This document shows, piece after piece, positions 17,647 through 26,094 of a stretch of DNA of 64,000 nt. Within the stretch, counting starts at the first letter, position 1. Each line of letters begins with the position of its first letter. The translations under genes were made by a program, and so were the position numbers. The notes beneath the pieces were generated by a model, which saw nothing but the letters and a program-made list of their open reading frames with translations, made no database searches and was not told the DNA's origin. The stretch covers positions 248,001-312,000 of the forward strand of contig NZ_FOHB01000005.1 of NCBI RefSeq assembly GCF_900111375.1, written 5' to 3'. This stretch comes from Pedococcus cremeus. Its GTDB lineage: Bacteria > Actinomycetota > Actinomycetes > Actinomycetales > Dermatophilaceae.

Positions 17647-19710
17647 ATGGACACGACGACAGCCCTCCCACGCAGCGCTCCCCCAGCGCCCAGCCCCCGG
17701 TCCGCCCGCCTCGAGCAGGCGCCCGCGACGGCCACCGCCCCTGACGACAGCCGCGTGCGCCGCTTCTGGCGCGGCCCGGCTGAGGACCCGTCGTGGGCCC
17801 GCCCCGCCCTGTTGGGGCTGCTGCTGGCCACCACGCTGCTGTACGTCTGGAACCTCACGTCGAGCGGCTGGGCCAACGCGTTCTACTCCGCAGCCGTGCA
17901 GGCCGGAAGCCAGAGCTGGGAGGCGTTCCTGTTCGGCTCGTCGGACGCCGGCAACTCCATCACCGTCGACAAGCCGCCGGCCGCCCTGTGGGTGATGGCC
18001 CTGTCAGTGCGGGCCTTCGGCCTCAGCTCCTTCTCCATCCTGCTGCCCGAGGTCGTCATGGGGGTCGCGACGGTCGGCGTCGTCCACGCCACGGTGAAGC
18101 GACACTTCGGTGCGGCCGCCGGCCTGCTGAGCGGTGCGGTGCTGGCCCTCACACCAGTTGCCGTGCTGATGTTCCGCTTCAACAACCCCGACGCGCTGCT
18201 CGTGCTGCTCATGGCGCTCGGCGCCTGGGCGACGCTGCGCTCCATCGAGCAGGGCTCGCCGAAGTGGTTCGCCATCGTGGGCGTCCTCATCGGCCTCGGC
18301 TTCCTCACCAAGGCGCTGCAGGTGCTGCTCGTCGTGCCGGCGTTCGGGCTGGCCTACCTCCTCTTCGCCGACACGACCCTGCGCCGGCGTGTCACCGGGG
18401 CCCTTCTCGGCAGTGCAGCCATGGTGCTCAGCGCCGGCTGGTGGGTCGCGCTCGTGGAGCTGGTCCCGGCGAGCATGCGCCCCTACATCGGTGGCAGCCA
18501 GGACAACTCGTTCCTGTCGGTGACCTTCGGCTACAACGGCCTCGGCCGCCTGAGCGGTGACGAGACCGGCTCCGTCGGCGGCGGCAACGGGTGGGGCCAG
18601 CCGGGGCTGACCCGCATGTTCAGCAGTGCCATCGGCGGGCAGATCTCATGGCTGATCCCCTCTGCCCTGATCCTGCTCGCTGTCGGGCTCTACCTGCGCG
18701 GCCGGGCCCCGCGCACGGACCCCCGCCGCGCGGCATACGTGGTCTGGGGCGGTTGGCTGCTCGTCACCGGCCTGACCTTCTCGCTCATGGCCGGCATCTT
18801 CCACGAGTACTACACGGTGGCGCTGGCGCCGGCCGTGGCCGCGCTGGTGGGCATGGGCGCGACGGAGGCGTGGGAGCACCGGCGCCACCCGGTGGGCTCG
18901 ATCGCGCTGGCGGCGGCCACCGCCGCGGCGGCGACGTGGGGGTTCATCCTGCTCTCGCGCGTCGACTGGGTGCCGTGGCTGCGGGTCGCGGTGCTGGCTC
19001 TCGGCATGGCCTCGGCGCTCCTGCTCCTCGCCATCACGCAGCTGCACCGCCGGTGGGTGCCGGCGGTGGTCGCCACCGCGCTCGTCGCGGCGCTGGCCGG
19101 TCCCGCGGCCTACAGCCTCTCGACCGTTGCGAGCCCGCACACCGGTTCCATCGTGACCGCCGGCCCGGCCAGCGCCGGTGGCCGGGGTCCGGGAGGTATG
19201 CCGGGCGTGCAGGCCGGTGGTGCGCCCGCCGGCGGCGCCCCGACCGGTCGCGGTGGCGGCCCGGGCGGGCTGCTCGACACCTCGACGCCCGACACCGCGG
19301 TGGTCTCGGCCCTCAGCGCGAACGCCTCCCGCTACACCTGGGTGGCGGCGGCCATCGGGTCGCAGAACGCCGCAGGCCTGCAGCTCGCCACCAACTTCCC
19401 CGTCATGGCCATCGGCGGGTTCAACGGCAGCGACCCGTCGCCGACCCTCGCGCAGTTCCAGGCCTGGGTGCAGCAGGGGAAGATCCACTACTTCGCCGCG
19501 AGCAGCGGTGGCCGGGGTGTCGGCTTTGGTGGGCCCGGCGGCGGCGGCCCCGGCGGCCTCGGGGGGTTGGGCACCGGCAGCCAGATCAGCACCTGGGTGC
19601 AGGAGAGCTTCACCGCGGTGACGATCGGCGGGTCCACCTTCTACGACCTCACCCAGCCGGCCGGTGCGGCGACCTCGTCGACGACCTCCTCGACGGCGGC
19701 GACGTCATGA
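17647..19710 (+). CDS. GT39/ArnT-like membrane mannosyltransferase (YkcB-like)
   Basis: 687 residues with about eleven to twelve membrane helices. The first periplasmic loop includes NAFYSAAVQAGSQSWEAFLFGSSD and DKPPAALWVMALS, matching the PMT/ArnT catalytic loop, which uses polyprenyl-phosphate sugars. After the helices, a Gly-rich spacer (residues ~515-540) leads to an exported C-terminal domain (VSALSANASRYTWVAAAIGSQNAAGLQLAT, FPVMAIGGFNGSDPSPTLAQF), interrupted by a second Gly stretch. The following GT2-GtrA gene overlaps by ATGA. Together they resemble B. subtilis ykcB-ykcC: the GT2 enzyme loads the lipid carrier and this protein transfers the sugar outside the membrane. Confidence 0.85.
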   Translation: MDTTTALPRSAPPAPSPRSARLEQAPATATAPDDSRVRRFWRGPAEDPSWARPALLGLLLATTLLYVWNLTSSGWANAFYSAAVQAGSQSWEAFLFGSSDAGNSITVDKPPAALWVMALSVRAFGLSSFSILLPEVVMGVATVGVVHATVKRHFGAAAGLLSGAVLALTPVAVLMFRFNNPDALLVLLMALGAWATLRSIEQGSPKWFAIVGVLIGLGFLTKALQVLLVVPAFGLAYLLFADTTLRRRVTGALLGSAAMVLSAGWWVALVELVPASMRPYIGGSQDNSFLSVTFGYNGLGRLSGDETGSVGGGNGWGQPGLTRMFSSAIGGQISWLIPSALILLAVGLYLRGRAPRTDPRRAAYVVWGGWLLVTGLTFSLMAGIFHEYYTVALAPAVAALVGMGATEAWEHRRHPVGSIALAAATAAAATWGFILLSRVDWVPWLRVAVLALGMASALLLLAITQLHRRWVPAVVATALVAALAGPAAYSLSTVASPHTGSIVTAGPASAGGRGPGGMPGVQAGGAPAGGAPTGRGGGPGGLLDTSTPDTAVVSALSANASRYTWVAAAIGSQNAAGLQLATNFPVMAIGGFNGSDPSPTLAQFQAWVQQGKIHYFAASSGGRGVGFGGPGGGGPGGLGGLGTGSQISTWVQESFTAVTIGGSTFYDLTQPAGAATSSTTSSTAATS

Positions 19711-20963
19711 CCGCGCCGGTGCTGGACGTGGTGGTGCCCGTCCACAACGAGCAGCACACCCTGCGGGCCTGTGTCACGCGGCTGCACGACCACCTCGTGC
19801 AGACCTTCCCCTACCCCTTCCGCATCACCGTGGCCGACAACGCCAGCACCGACGACACCTGGCAGGTGGCCTGCGCGCTGGCAGCTGAGTACGCCGCGGT
19901 CGCGCCGGTGAGGCTCGAGCAGAAGGGGCGGGGGCGGGCGCTCAAGGCGGTGTGGCTGGCGTCCGACGCGCCGATCCTGGCCTACATGGACGTCGACCTC
20001 TCCACCGACCTCGATGCCCTGTGGCCGCTGGTCGCGCCGCTCATGTCCGGCCACTCCGACCTCGCCATCGGCACGCGGCTGCACCGCAGCTCCCGCGTGG
20101 TGCGCGGGCCGAAGCGTGAGCTCATCTCCCGCTGCTACAACCTGGTGCTGCGGGCATCGCTCGGCGCCCGGTTCAGCGACGCCCAGTGCGGGTTCAAGGC
20201 CATCCGCGCCGACGTCGCCGCCGAGCTGCTGCCGCTGGTCGAGGACACGTCGTGGTTCTTCGACACCGAGCTTCTCGTGCTCGCCGAGCGCAGCCGGCTG
20301 CGCATCCACGAGGTGCCCGTCGACTGGTACGACGACCCCGACTCGCGGGTCGACATCGTCAGCACCGCCCTCGACGACCTGCGGGGCGTGGCCCGAGTGC
20401 GCCGAGCGCTCTCGAGCGGTTCGCTGCCGGTCGACGACCTCGCCGCCCGCATCGGCCGCGGAGACAACGGCGCCCGGCTCGGCGACCAGCTCGTGCGGTT
20501 CGCCGGGGTCGGCGTCGTCAGCACCGTGCTCCACCTCGGCCTCTTCGCGCTGCTCCGGCTCGGCGTCGAGTCCGCGCAGGTCGCCAACCTCGCGGCCCTC
20601 GCCGTCGCCACCATGGCCAACACGGCGATGAACCGGCGTTGGACGTTCGGGATGCGCGGGCGCGAGCGGGCGGCCCGCCAGCAGGCCCAAGGGCTGGCGG
20701 TGTTCGCGCTCACCCTGCTGATGACCTCCGGCGCACTCGGCCTGCTCGGGCTGTGGGCGCCGGGTGCACCGACCTGGCTCGAGACGGGCGTGCTGGCCGG
20801 GGCGACGGCGGTGTCGACGGTGGTGCGGTTCGTCGCCATGCGTCGCTGGATCTTCCGGCCGGCTGGTTCGACCGTCCGGTCTCGGGACCCCGAGTCCGTC
20901 GAGCCCGACGAGGCTCGGGTCGTCGAGGCCAACGAGGCACAGGTCGTCGAGGCCGCCCGCTGA
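19707..20963 (+). CDS. GT2 glycosyltransferase fused to GtrA-type membrane domain
   Basis: 418 residues from an ATG overlapping the mannosyltransferase stop; the longer upstream frame is an artefact. Residues 1-230 are a GT-A family 2 enzyme (VVVPVHNEQHTLRACV, ADNASTDDTW, MDVDLSTDLD, DAQCGFKAI, the last close to polyprenyl-phosphate mannosyltransferases). Residues ~250-385 are a GtrA domain of four helices (QLVRFAGVGVVSTVLHLGLFALL, ANTAMNRRWTFG). The GtrA part may flip the lipid-linked sugar made by the GT2 part. An acidic tail (EPDEARVVEANEAQVVEA) is lineage-specific. Confidence 0.88.
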   Translation: MTAPVLDVVVPVHNEQHTLRACVTRLHDHLVQTFPYPFRITVADNASTDDTWQVACALAAEYAAVAPVRLEQKGRGRALKAVWLASDAPILAYMDVDLSTDLDALWPLVAPLMSGHSDLAIGTRLHRSSRVVRGPKRELISRCYNLVLRASLGARFSDAQCGFKAIRADVAAELLPLVEDTSWFFDTELLVLAERSRLRIHEVPVDWYDDPDSRVDIVSTALDDLRGVARVRRALSSGSLPVDDLAARIGRGDNGARLGDQLVRFAGVGVVSTVLHLGLFALLRLGVESAQVANLAALAVATMANTAMNRRWTFGMRGRERAARQQAQGLAVFALTLLMTSGALGLLGLWAPGAPTWLETGVLAGATAVSTVVRFVAMRRWIFRPAGSTVRSRDPESVEPDEARVVEANEAQVVEAAR

Positions 20964-20977
20964 GGCGCCTCGCCGAG

Positions 20978-21024
20978 GGAGGCGGAGGGAACCGTCGCTC
21001 GCTCGTTCCTCGCTCGCTCCTCCC
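20978..21024 (-). repeat. tRNA-tail element after tRNA-Ser(GCT)
   Basis: On the minus strand, after the tRNA and its hairpin: GGGAGGAG, then GAGCGAGGAACGAGCGAGCG, GACGG and a 13-base copy of the tRNA 3' acceptor region (minus-strand TCCCTCCGCCTCC). The same layout follows the other two tRNA genes, each with its own tRNA end. Confidence 0.7.
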
Positions 21025-21048
21025 AAATCCCACGGGGTCGCCGAAGCC

Positions 21049-21102
21049 AACATGACAGCAGCCCCTGGCGCCGAAGGCGGCACCAGGGGCTGCTGTCATG
21101 TT
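21049..21102. terminator. Long perfect hairpin terminator, tRNA-Ser / GT2-GtrA
   Basis: Arms 21049-21068 and 21083-21102 are perfectly complementary over 20 bases and the intervening CGCC-GAA-GGCG extends the stem. It abuts the encoded CCA of tRNA-Ser and serves the convergent GT2-GtrA gene too. No U-tract, as is common in Actinobacteria. Confidence 0.85.
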
Positions 21103-21194
21103 GGCGGAGGCGGAGGGATTTGAACCCTCGATGGGCGGTTAGCCCAAACCGCATTAGCAGTGCGGCGCCATAGACCGGACTAGGCGACGCCTCC
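21102..21194 (-). tRNA. tRNA-Ser (anticodon GCT)
   Basis: A 93-base gene including an encoded CCA. Acceptor GGAGGCG pairs with CGCCTCC, the anticodon stem-loop is CCGCA-CTGCTAA-TGCGG, there is a long variable arm, and the T-arm is GAGGGTTCAAATCCCTC. It reads AGC/AGU serine codons. Confidence 0.95.
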
Positions 21195-21396
21195 ACGCCC
21201 GGACATCGTCGCACGCGCGAGTCGACCGGGCCCGCACAGGGTATCCGCACCCTGCGCGCCGGAGCAAAACACCCCCGACACCCGGTGGCCACCGACCGTC
21301 ACCCACCCGCGGCGAGACGACCGCGCAGCCGTGACACAGCATACCGGCTCTCCGCCGTGGCGGCTGACGGGACGTTCTGCACGCCCACGGTGGGCG

Positions 21397-23025
21397 TCAG
21401 CTGCAGATGTCCTGGTTGGCCGTGCGCGCCTTGATCGTGACGGTCGAGGTGGGCACCGGCGGGGCCGTCACCGTCGGCGAGGGGATGGGCTTGTTGCCGA
21501 TGCGGTTGGGCACCTCGACGACGTCCTTCGACCCCTGGCCGACGCTGACCTCGATCGTCGAGCCGAGCTGGTCGTCCTGGCGGATCTTCGCGCCCGGGAA
21601 GGCGGCGGCCACCGTGCGGGCGGCCTCCTTCATGCCCTTCCCGTAACGGACCACCGTGCCCTTTCCGGGCACGCCGGTGCCGTTGACGTAGCCCTGGATC
21701 CGGAAGCCCTGCACCTCGAGGGCGCCAGCGGCCTGACGGGCCAGACCCGCGGCACCCGAGTCGTTGGTCACCCGGACGCGGATGAGGTTGGGCGCCACGG
21801 TCAGCGGCTCGGAGGTCGTCGGCGTGGGGGTCGGGGTCTTGGTGCCGGGCGGCGGCTTCTGGCCGGGAAGCGGCTTGTCCTCGCGGATCGCCTCCCACAG
21901 CGCGTCGGCGGCGGGCGCCCACTGGACCCGGTTCTTGTCGGCCGGGTAGGCCTCGATCGGCACGGTGACGAACCGGATCTGGTCCATGCCGATGCGCGCC
22001 ACGCTCTGTGCGACGTCGCGCATGTTGCCGATGCCGAAGTCGCTGTCGGTCGTCATCGAGTGGGTGGCCGCGTCGAGGAAGCGGAACAGCTTGTCGGGGC
22101 GCAGCAGGAGCGAGGAGCTCGTGGCCTCCTGCACGACCGAGGAGAGGAACGCCTGCTGCCGGTTGATGCGGCTGATGTCCGAGCCGTCGCCGACGGTCTT
22201 GCGAACCCGGACGTAGCCGAGGGCCTGCTTGCCGTTGACCTTCGTCTTCCCGGCCGGCAGGACCAGCTTGGCCTCCTTGTCGTCGATCGGCACCGGCGTG
22301 CACACCGTGACGCCACCGAGGGCGTCGACCATGCTCTGGAACCCGCGGAAGTCGATCACGACGAAGTGGTCGATGTAGATCCCGGTCAGGCCCTCGAACG
22401 TCTTGATGACGCACGCCTCCTGCCCCAGGGTGAAGTTGGCGTTCCACTGCCGGACCACGCCGGTGTCGGGCGACCACTCCTTGTCGGAGCAGCTGCGCGG
22501 CGCCTTGGTCATCGAGTCGCGCGGGATGGACACCACAACGGCCGACTTCCGGTCGGCGGAGAGGTGCACGACCAGGTTCGTGTCGGAGCGCGCCCCGGAG
22601 ATGGAGCCGCTGGAGCCGTACTTGTCGTTGCCCGACCCGGCGCGGGTGTCCGAGCCCATCACCATGATGTTCATCGGGCCCAGCTTGGTGTTGACGTCGG
22701 TGGTGGCCTGCTTCTGCGGCCGCTTGCCGAGGGCTTCGGTGATGTCGATGCGGTTGATGTTCCCGGTGAGCTTCACGTAGGCGACGACGCTCAGCACGAG
22801 GATGACGGCCAGGGCTGCCGCGACCGCGATGCCGCCGCGGCGCAGCCACGGGTGCTTGTGGTCCTTGTGGCGGTCGGAGCGACGCCGGAGGGGCGGCTCC
22901 CCCGTCCCCGCCTCGGGGCCCGTGTGCGACTCCGTGGGGTGGGTCTCGCTGGGGCCCACCTGCGGGCTCGACGCCGAGCTGTCCCCGGGCTCGCTCGGGC
23001 CAGAGCCGGGCGTGGGCTCGCTCAC
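21397..23025 (-). CDS. LytR-CpsA-Psr (LCP) family cell-wall ligase
   Basis: 542 residues from the GTG at 23025, which has GAGAGG about seven bases upstream; the frame extends further but without a ribosome site. A Pro/Ser/Glu-rich cytoplasmic N-terminus of about 70 residues and one membrane helix (GGIAVAAALAVILVLSVVAYV) precede the LCP domain with MVMGSDTRAG, ARSDTNLVVHLSADRK, VVSIPRDSM and RVRKTVGDGSDISRINRQQ. A LytR_C domain (IRVRVTNDSGAAGLARQAAGALEVQGF) follows near 430-520. LCP proteins attach polymers such as arabinogalactan or teichoic acids to peptidoglycan from lipid carriers. Divergent from a PBP gene. Confidence 0.9.
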   Translation of the reverse strand: MSEPTPGSGPSEPGDSSASSPQVGPSETHPTESHTGPEAGTGEPPLRRRSDRHKDHKHPWLRRGGIAVAAALAVILVLSVVAYVKLTGNINRIDITEALGKRPQKQATTDVNTKLGPMNIMVMGSDTRAGSGNDKYGSSGSISGARSDTNLVVHLSADRKSAVVVSIPRDSMTKAPRSCSDKEWSPDTGVVRQWNANFTLGQEACVIKTFEGLTGIYIDHFVVIDFRGFQSMVDALGGVTVCTPVPIDDKEAKLVLPAGKTKVNGKQALGYVRVRKTVGDGSDISRINRQQAFLSSVVQEATSSSLLLRPDKLFRFLDAATHSMTTDSDFGIGNMRDVAQSVARIGMDQIRFVTVPIEAYPADKNRVQWAPAADALWEAIREDKPLPGQKPPPGTKTPTPTPTTSEPLTVAPNLIRVRVTNDSGAAGLARQAAGALEVQGFRIQGYVNGTGVPGKGTVVRYGKGMKEAARTVAAAFPGAKIRQDDQLGSTIEVSVGQGSKDVVEVPNRIGNKPIPSPTVTAPPVPTSTVTIKARTANQDICS

Positions 23026-23326
23026 AGGGGGACCTCTCTCGTCGAACAACATGCTTGTCCCGAAGGACGCGCGCGGGCACACCGCGCCTCGGGGAGTGTA
23101 GACGGCCAACCTAGAGATGACGGACGTCACATGGTCCCACGACCACAGACGCGCAGGCCTGCTCGAAGGTTGCGCCCGTCGTGGGACGTCTCCGCACCGG
23201 ACTCCCCCGCCGGACTCCCCGCCGGACTCCCGGATTCCTCACCGCAGGGACCTCCCCCAACCCCCGGGCCCCGGGCCCCGGACGCCCCGTACCGGGTGGC
23301 GGGTCGCGATGCGGTTGTATGTATCC
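23026..23326. other. Divergent intergenic region, LCP gene / PBP gene
   Basis: About 300 bases between two envelope genes transcribed away from each other. It should hold both promoters. TTGTAT (23315-23320) six bases before the PBP ATG is a candidate -10. Otherwise only GC-rich tandem CCGGACTCCC-like repeats (around 23205-23235) are visible. Confidence 0.4.
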
Positions 23327-25240
23327 ATGGGGAAACGAACGGTCATCGCAACCCTGGTGGGGGTCTTCGTCGTCGCGGCGGCAGCCGGCGGGCTCTGGTG
23401 GCGGCACACGTCGCAGGAGCAGCAACGCGACGAGCAGGCCCGCGCGGCAGTGCAGTCCTTCGCCGCTGCCTGGCAGAAGCGGTCCTTCGACACCGCGTCG
23501 CTGCGCTTCGCCGGCACCACCCCGGCCGACGTCAAGAAGGACTTCACGACGGCGACGTCGGGGCTGGGGTCCGGCCCCGTGAAAGTCTCCGTGGCGAGCC
23601 TCGACCGCAACGGCAAGACCGCCGACGCCGTGCTCGACGTGACGTGGACCCTGCCCGGCTCCGTGCCCTGGAGCTACCGCGCGCCGGTCAGCGTCGGTGA
23701 GACGGCAGACGGCTGGGCGGTGCAGCCGGCCGCCTCCGGCAGCTGGTGGCACCCCCAGCTGAAGGCCGGCGAGAAGCTCACCGCGACCCGCACCCAGGGC
23801 AAGCGGGGCGACCTGCTCGACGCCAAGGGCGACCCGCTGATGCCGCTCGGCAAGGTCTACCCCGTGCAGCTCGACCCGTCCCGCGCGACCACCGAGACGG
23901 CCACGGCCCTCGAGACGATCGTCGACGAGCCGAAGGGGTCGCTGGTGAAGAAGCTCGAGGCGGCCAAGAAGTCGGGCAGCCAGTCCCCCATCGCGGTGAT
24001 CACCTACCGGCAGTCGGACTTCGACGCCAGGCGCAAGGAGCTCGACGCCCTCAAGGGTGTCATCTACCCGGCGCGCCAGCAGCCGCTCGGGCGCACCCGC
24101 ACCTTCGGCCAGCCGCTGCTGGGTTCCTACGGACCGGTCAGTGGCGAGGTCGTGGCCAAGAGCCAGGGCCGGTATGCCGCGGGCGACTACGCCGGGCTCA
24201 GCGGCCTCCAGGGGCAGTACGACTCGGTGCTCGCCGGCACACCCGGTGTCACCGTCACCTCGAGCGGCAGCCCGGACCGCCCCCTCTTCGAGAAGCCCAC
24301 GACGGACGGCAAGGACGTGCAGCTCACCCTGGACCCGCGCGTGCAGACGGCGGCCGAGGCCGCCCTCGCCCGCACCGGTGACGTGCCGTCTGCCCTGGTG
24401 GCCGTCGACGTGAAGACCGGCGACGTTCTCGCGTCGGCCAACTCGCCCGAGCTCGGGATCGACCGCGCCATCACCGGCCACTACCCGCCCGGGTCGTCCT
24501 TCAAGGTCGCCACGACCCTGAGCCTGCTCAGCCAGGGCAAGGTCGCGCCGACCACCCCGGTCGCCTGCCCCAAGACCACCGTCGTCGACGGCCGCACCTA
24601 CAAGAACTACGAGGGCGAGACGCTGGGTTCCCCCGACTTCGCCGAGGACTTCGCGCACTCGTGCAACACGGCGTTCATCGACCTCGCGGCCAAGCTCGGG
24701 GACGGTGACCTCGCCGCGGCGGCCAAGAAGCTGGGCATCGGTGCGGGCTGGGCGAAGTCGCTCGGCGTCGCCAACGCCTTCGACGGCAGCATCCCGGTCA
24801 ACAACGGCAAGACCGACAAGGCGTCGGCCGCCATCGGCCAGGGTCGCAACGAGGTCTCGCCGCTGGCCCTCGCCGTCATGGCCTCGAGTGTCGCGCGCGG
24901 CTCCTCCATCCCGCCGGCGCTCGTCACCGACCCGAAGCAGCCGGGAAGCCGCGCCCCCCAGCCGCTCGACGGCGCCGTCGTCGCCCAGCTGCGCACCCTG
25001 ATGCGTCAGGTCGTGACCGGCGGCACCGGCACGGTCATGAAGGACACCCCGGGCGGCCCGGTGCACGGCAAGACCGGCACGGCGGAGTTCGGCAGCCAGA
25101 ACCCGCCCGAGACGCACGCGTGGTTCGTGGGCTACCAGGGTGACGTGGCGTTCGCGGTGCTCGTCGAGAAGGGCAAGAGCGGTGGCACCGTGGCCGCCCC
25201 GGTGGCCAAGGACTTCCTCACGCGCCTGGCCAAGGGCTGA
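23327..25240 (+). CDS. Class B penicillin-binding protein (transpeptidase) with NTF2-like MecA_N domain
   Basis: 637 residues from the ATG at 23327 (an in-frame ATG at 23309 is the alternative). A single N-terminal helix (VIATLVGVFVVAAAAGGLWW) anchors it. An NTF2/MecA_N-like domain (EQARAAVQSFAAAWQKRSFDTASL, to about 150) and a dimerisation region follow, then the transpeptidase with the active Ser in GSSFK (~389), SCN (~445) and KTGT (~582). All catalytic motifs are intact. MecA_N-bearing enzymes are often slow to react with beta-lactams; whether that holds here is unknown. Acts on peptidoglycan cross-links outside the membrane. Confidence 0.9.
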   Translation: MGKRTVIATLVGVFVVAAAAGGLWWRHTSQEQQRDEQARAAVQSFAAAWQKRSFDTASLRFAGTTPADVKKDFTTATSGLGSGPVKVSVASLDRNGKTADAVLDVTWTLPGSVPWSYRAPVSVGETADGWAVQPAASGSWWHPQLKAGEKLTATRTQGKRGDLLDAKGDPLMPLGKVYPVQLDPSRATTETATALETIVDEPKGSLVKKLEAAKKSGSQSPIAVITYRQSDFDARRKELDALKGVIYPARQQPLGRTRTFGQPLLGSYGPVSGEVVAKSQGRYAAGDYAGLSGLQGQYDSVLAGTPGVTVTSSGSPDRPLFEKPTTDGKDVQLTLDPRVQTAAEAALARTGDVPSALVAVDVKTGDVLASANSPELGIDRAITGHYPPGSSFKVATTLSLLSQGKVAPTTPVACPKTTVVDGRTYKNYEGETLGSPDFAEDFAHSCNTAFIDLAAKLGDGDLAAAAKKLGIGAGWAKSLGVANAFDGSIPVNNGKTDKASAAIGQGRNEVSPLALAVMASSVARGSSIPPALVTDPKQPGSRAPQPLDGAVVAQLRTLMRQVVTGGTGTVMKDTPGGPVHGKTGTAEFGSQNPPETHAWFVGYQGDVAFAVLVEKGKSGGTVAAPVAKDFLTRLAKG

Positions 25241-25354
25241 CGCGAGAGGCTGGGGGCGCGACCGCGGCGCGACCGGGGCGGGCCACCGCGGCGCCCACGT
25301 CGGCGCGCCCCTGACGGCGCGCCGACGACGAGAGCGGACGCACGGCATACACGA

Positions 25355-25392
25355 CGAGGCCCCCACCGGAAGGGAATCCGGTGGGGGCCTCG
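25355..25392. terminator. Bidirectional terminator hairpin, PBP gene / cspA
   Basis: Arms of 15 bases (25355-25369 and 25378-25392) pair perfectly around an 8-base loop between converging genes. Confidence 0.85.
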
Positions 25393-25422
25393 CTCAAAGA
25401 CTGTTGGTCGAGCAGTCCTCGA

Positions 25423-25626
25423 TCAGATCGGGCGAACGGCGTCAGCCTGCGGGCCCTTCGGGCCCTGGGTGACCTCGAACTCCACGCGCTGAGCCTCGTC
25501 CAGCGAGCGGTAGCCCGAGGAGTCGATGGCCGAGTAGTGGACGAACACGTCCGGGCCGCCACCGTCCTGAGCGATGAAGCCGAAGCCCTTCTCAGCGTTG
25601 AACCACTTAACGGTTCCCTGTGCCAT
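25423..25626 (-). CDS. Cold-shock protein, CspA family
   Basis: 67 residues: [42 protein letters not shown] with both RNA-binding motifs (KGFGFI and VFVHY), ending [10 protein letters not shown]. The ATG has AAGGAAAG upstream. At least 150 bases of non-coding DNA precede it, consistent with the long structured leader usual for csp genes. It is an OB-fold RNA chaperone in the cytoplasm. Confidence 0.95.
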   Translation of the reverse strand: MAQGTVKWFNAEKGFGFIAQDGGGPDVFVHYSAIDSSGYRSLDEAQRVEFEVTQGPKGPQADAVRPI

Positions 25627-26094
25627 GGGGTAACTCTTTCCTTGATAGCCAACGGAATCCCACACCTCGTGAGATCCCCGGCTGCCGCACTCACCCCCAC
25701 GACGGGACATGCCCGCCTCAGATGAAAACAGCCCGCTCCGGTGGTGCTGGGGCGGGCACTTCTTCGTCCTGCGAGGAACTGCAACTGCAACCGCGACAGA
25801 CGCTAGCACGCATGATCCCCCGATCGTGGGCTGAGTTGCGGCGAAGAGGGTAAAGGACTGTTCAGGTCAATCACCGCACATGGTGCACAGCGGCTGGACC
25901 GAACGGGTGATTTTCTCTCCGTCCTTCATCCAGAACCCTGGTCCGACGATCGCCGCAGGTCAGACACCGTGACACGGTGTGCCACGAACCACCGCCGGCC
26001 GGCGGGGCCGGCGAGGTGAAGCTCTGCGCCTCGGGGGAAGCGCAGACGAGCGGGGGCTGGGGCCCAGGAGGCCCCGGCCTCCGTGCGCGAGTCG
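25627..26094. other. Region upstream of cspA and downstream of the FolP2-like gene
   Basis: Probably the csp leader and promoter (25627 to about 25860). A tiny zinc-ribbon-like frame follows (25867-25975, listed separately). GC-rich DNA near 26000-26070 includes a CCGGCCGGCGGGGCCGGC block that may form the hairpin after the FolP2-like gene. No other gene is supported. Confidence 0.4.
25867..25975 (-). pseudogene. Tiny zinc-ribbon-like ORF with an apparent +1 frameshift
   Basis: From a GTG at 25975 the frame reads MSRCLTCGDRRTR; moving by one base in the GGG of ACCAGGGTTC gives FWMKDGEKITRSVQPL then CTMCGD and a stop. Read together, about 36 residues form two CxxCGD knuckles, the layout of a small zinc ribbon. 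Unshifted, the first frame ends in sequence without cysteines. It may be a decayed gene, a frameshifted message or a base-calling error. I know no family for it. Confidence 0.35.
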
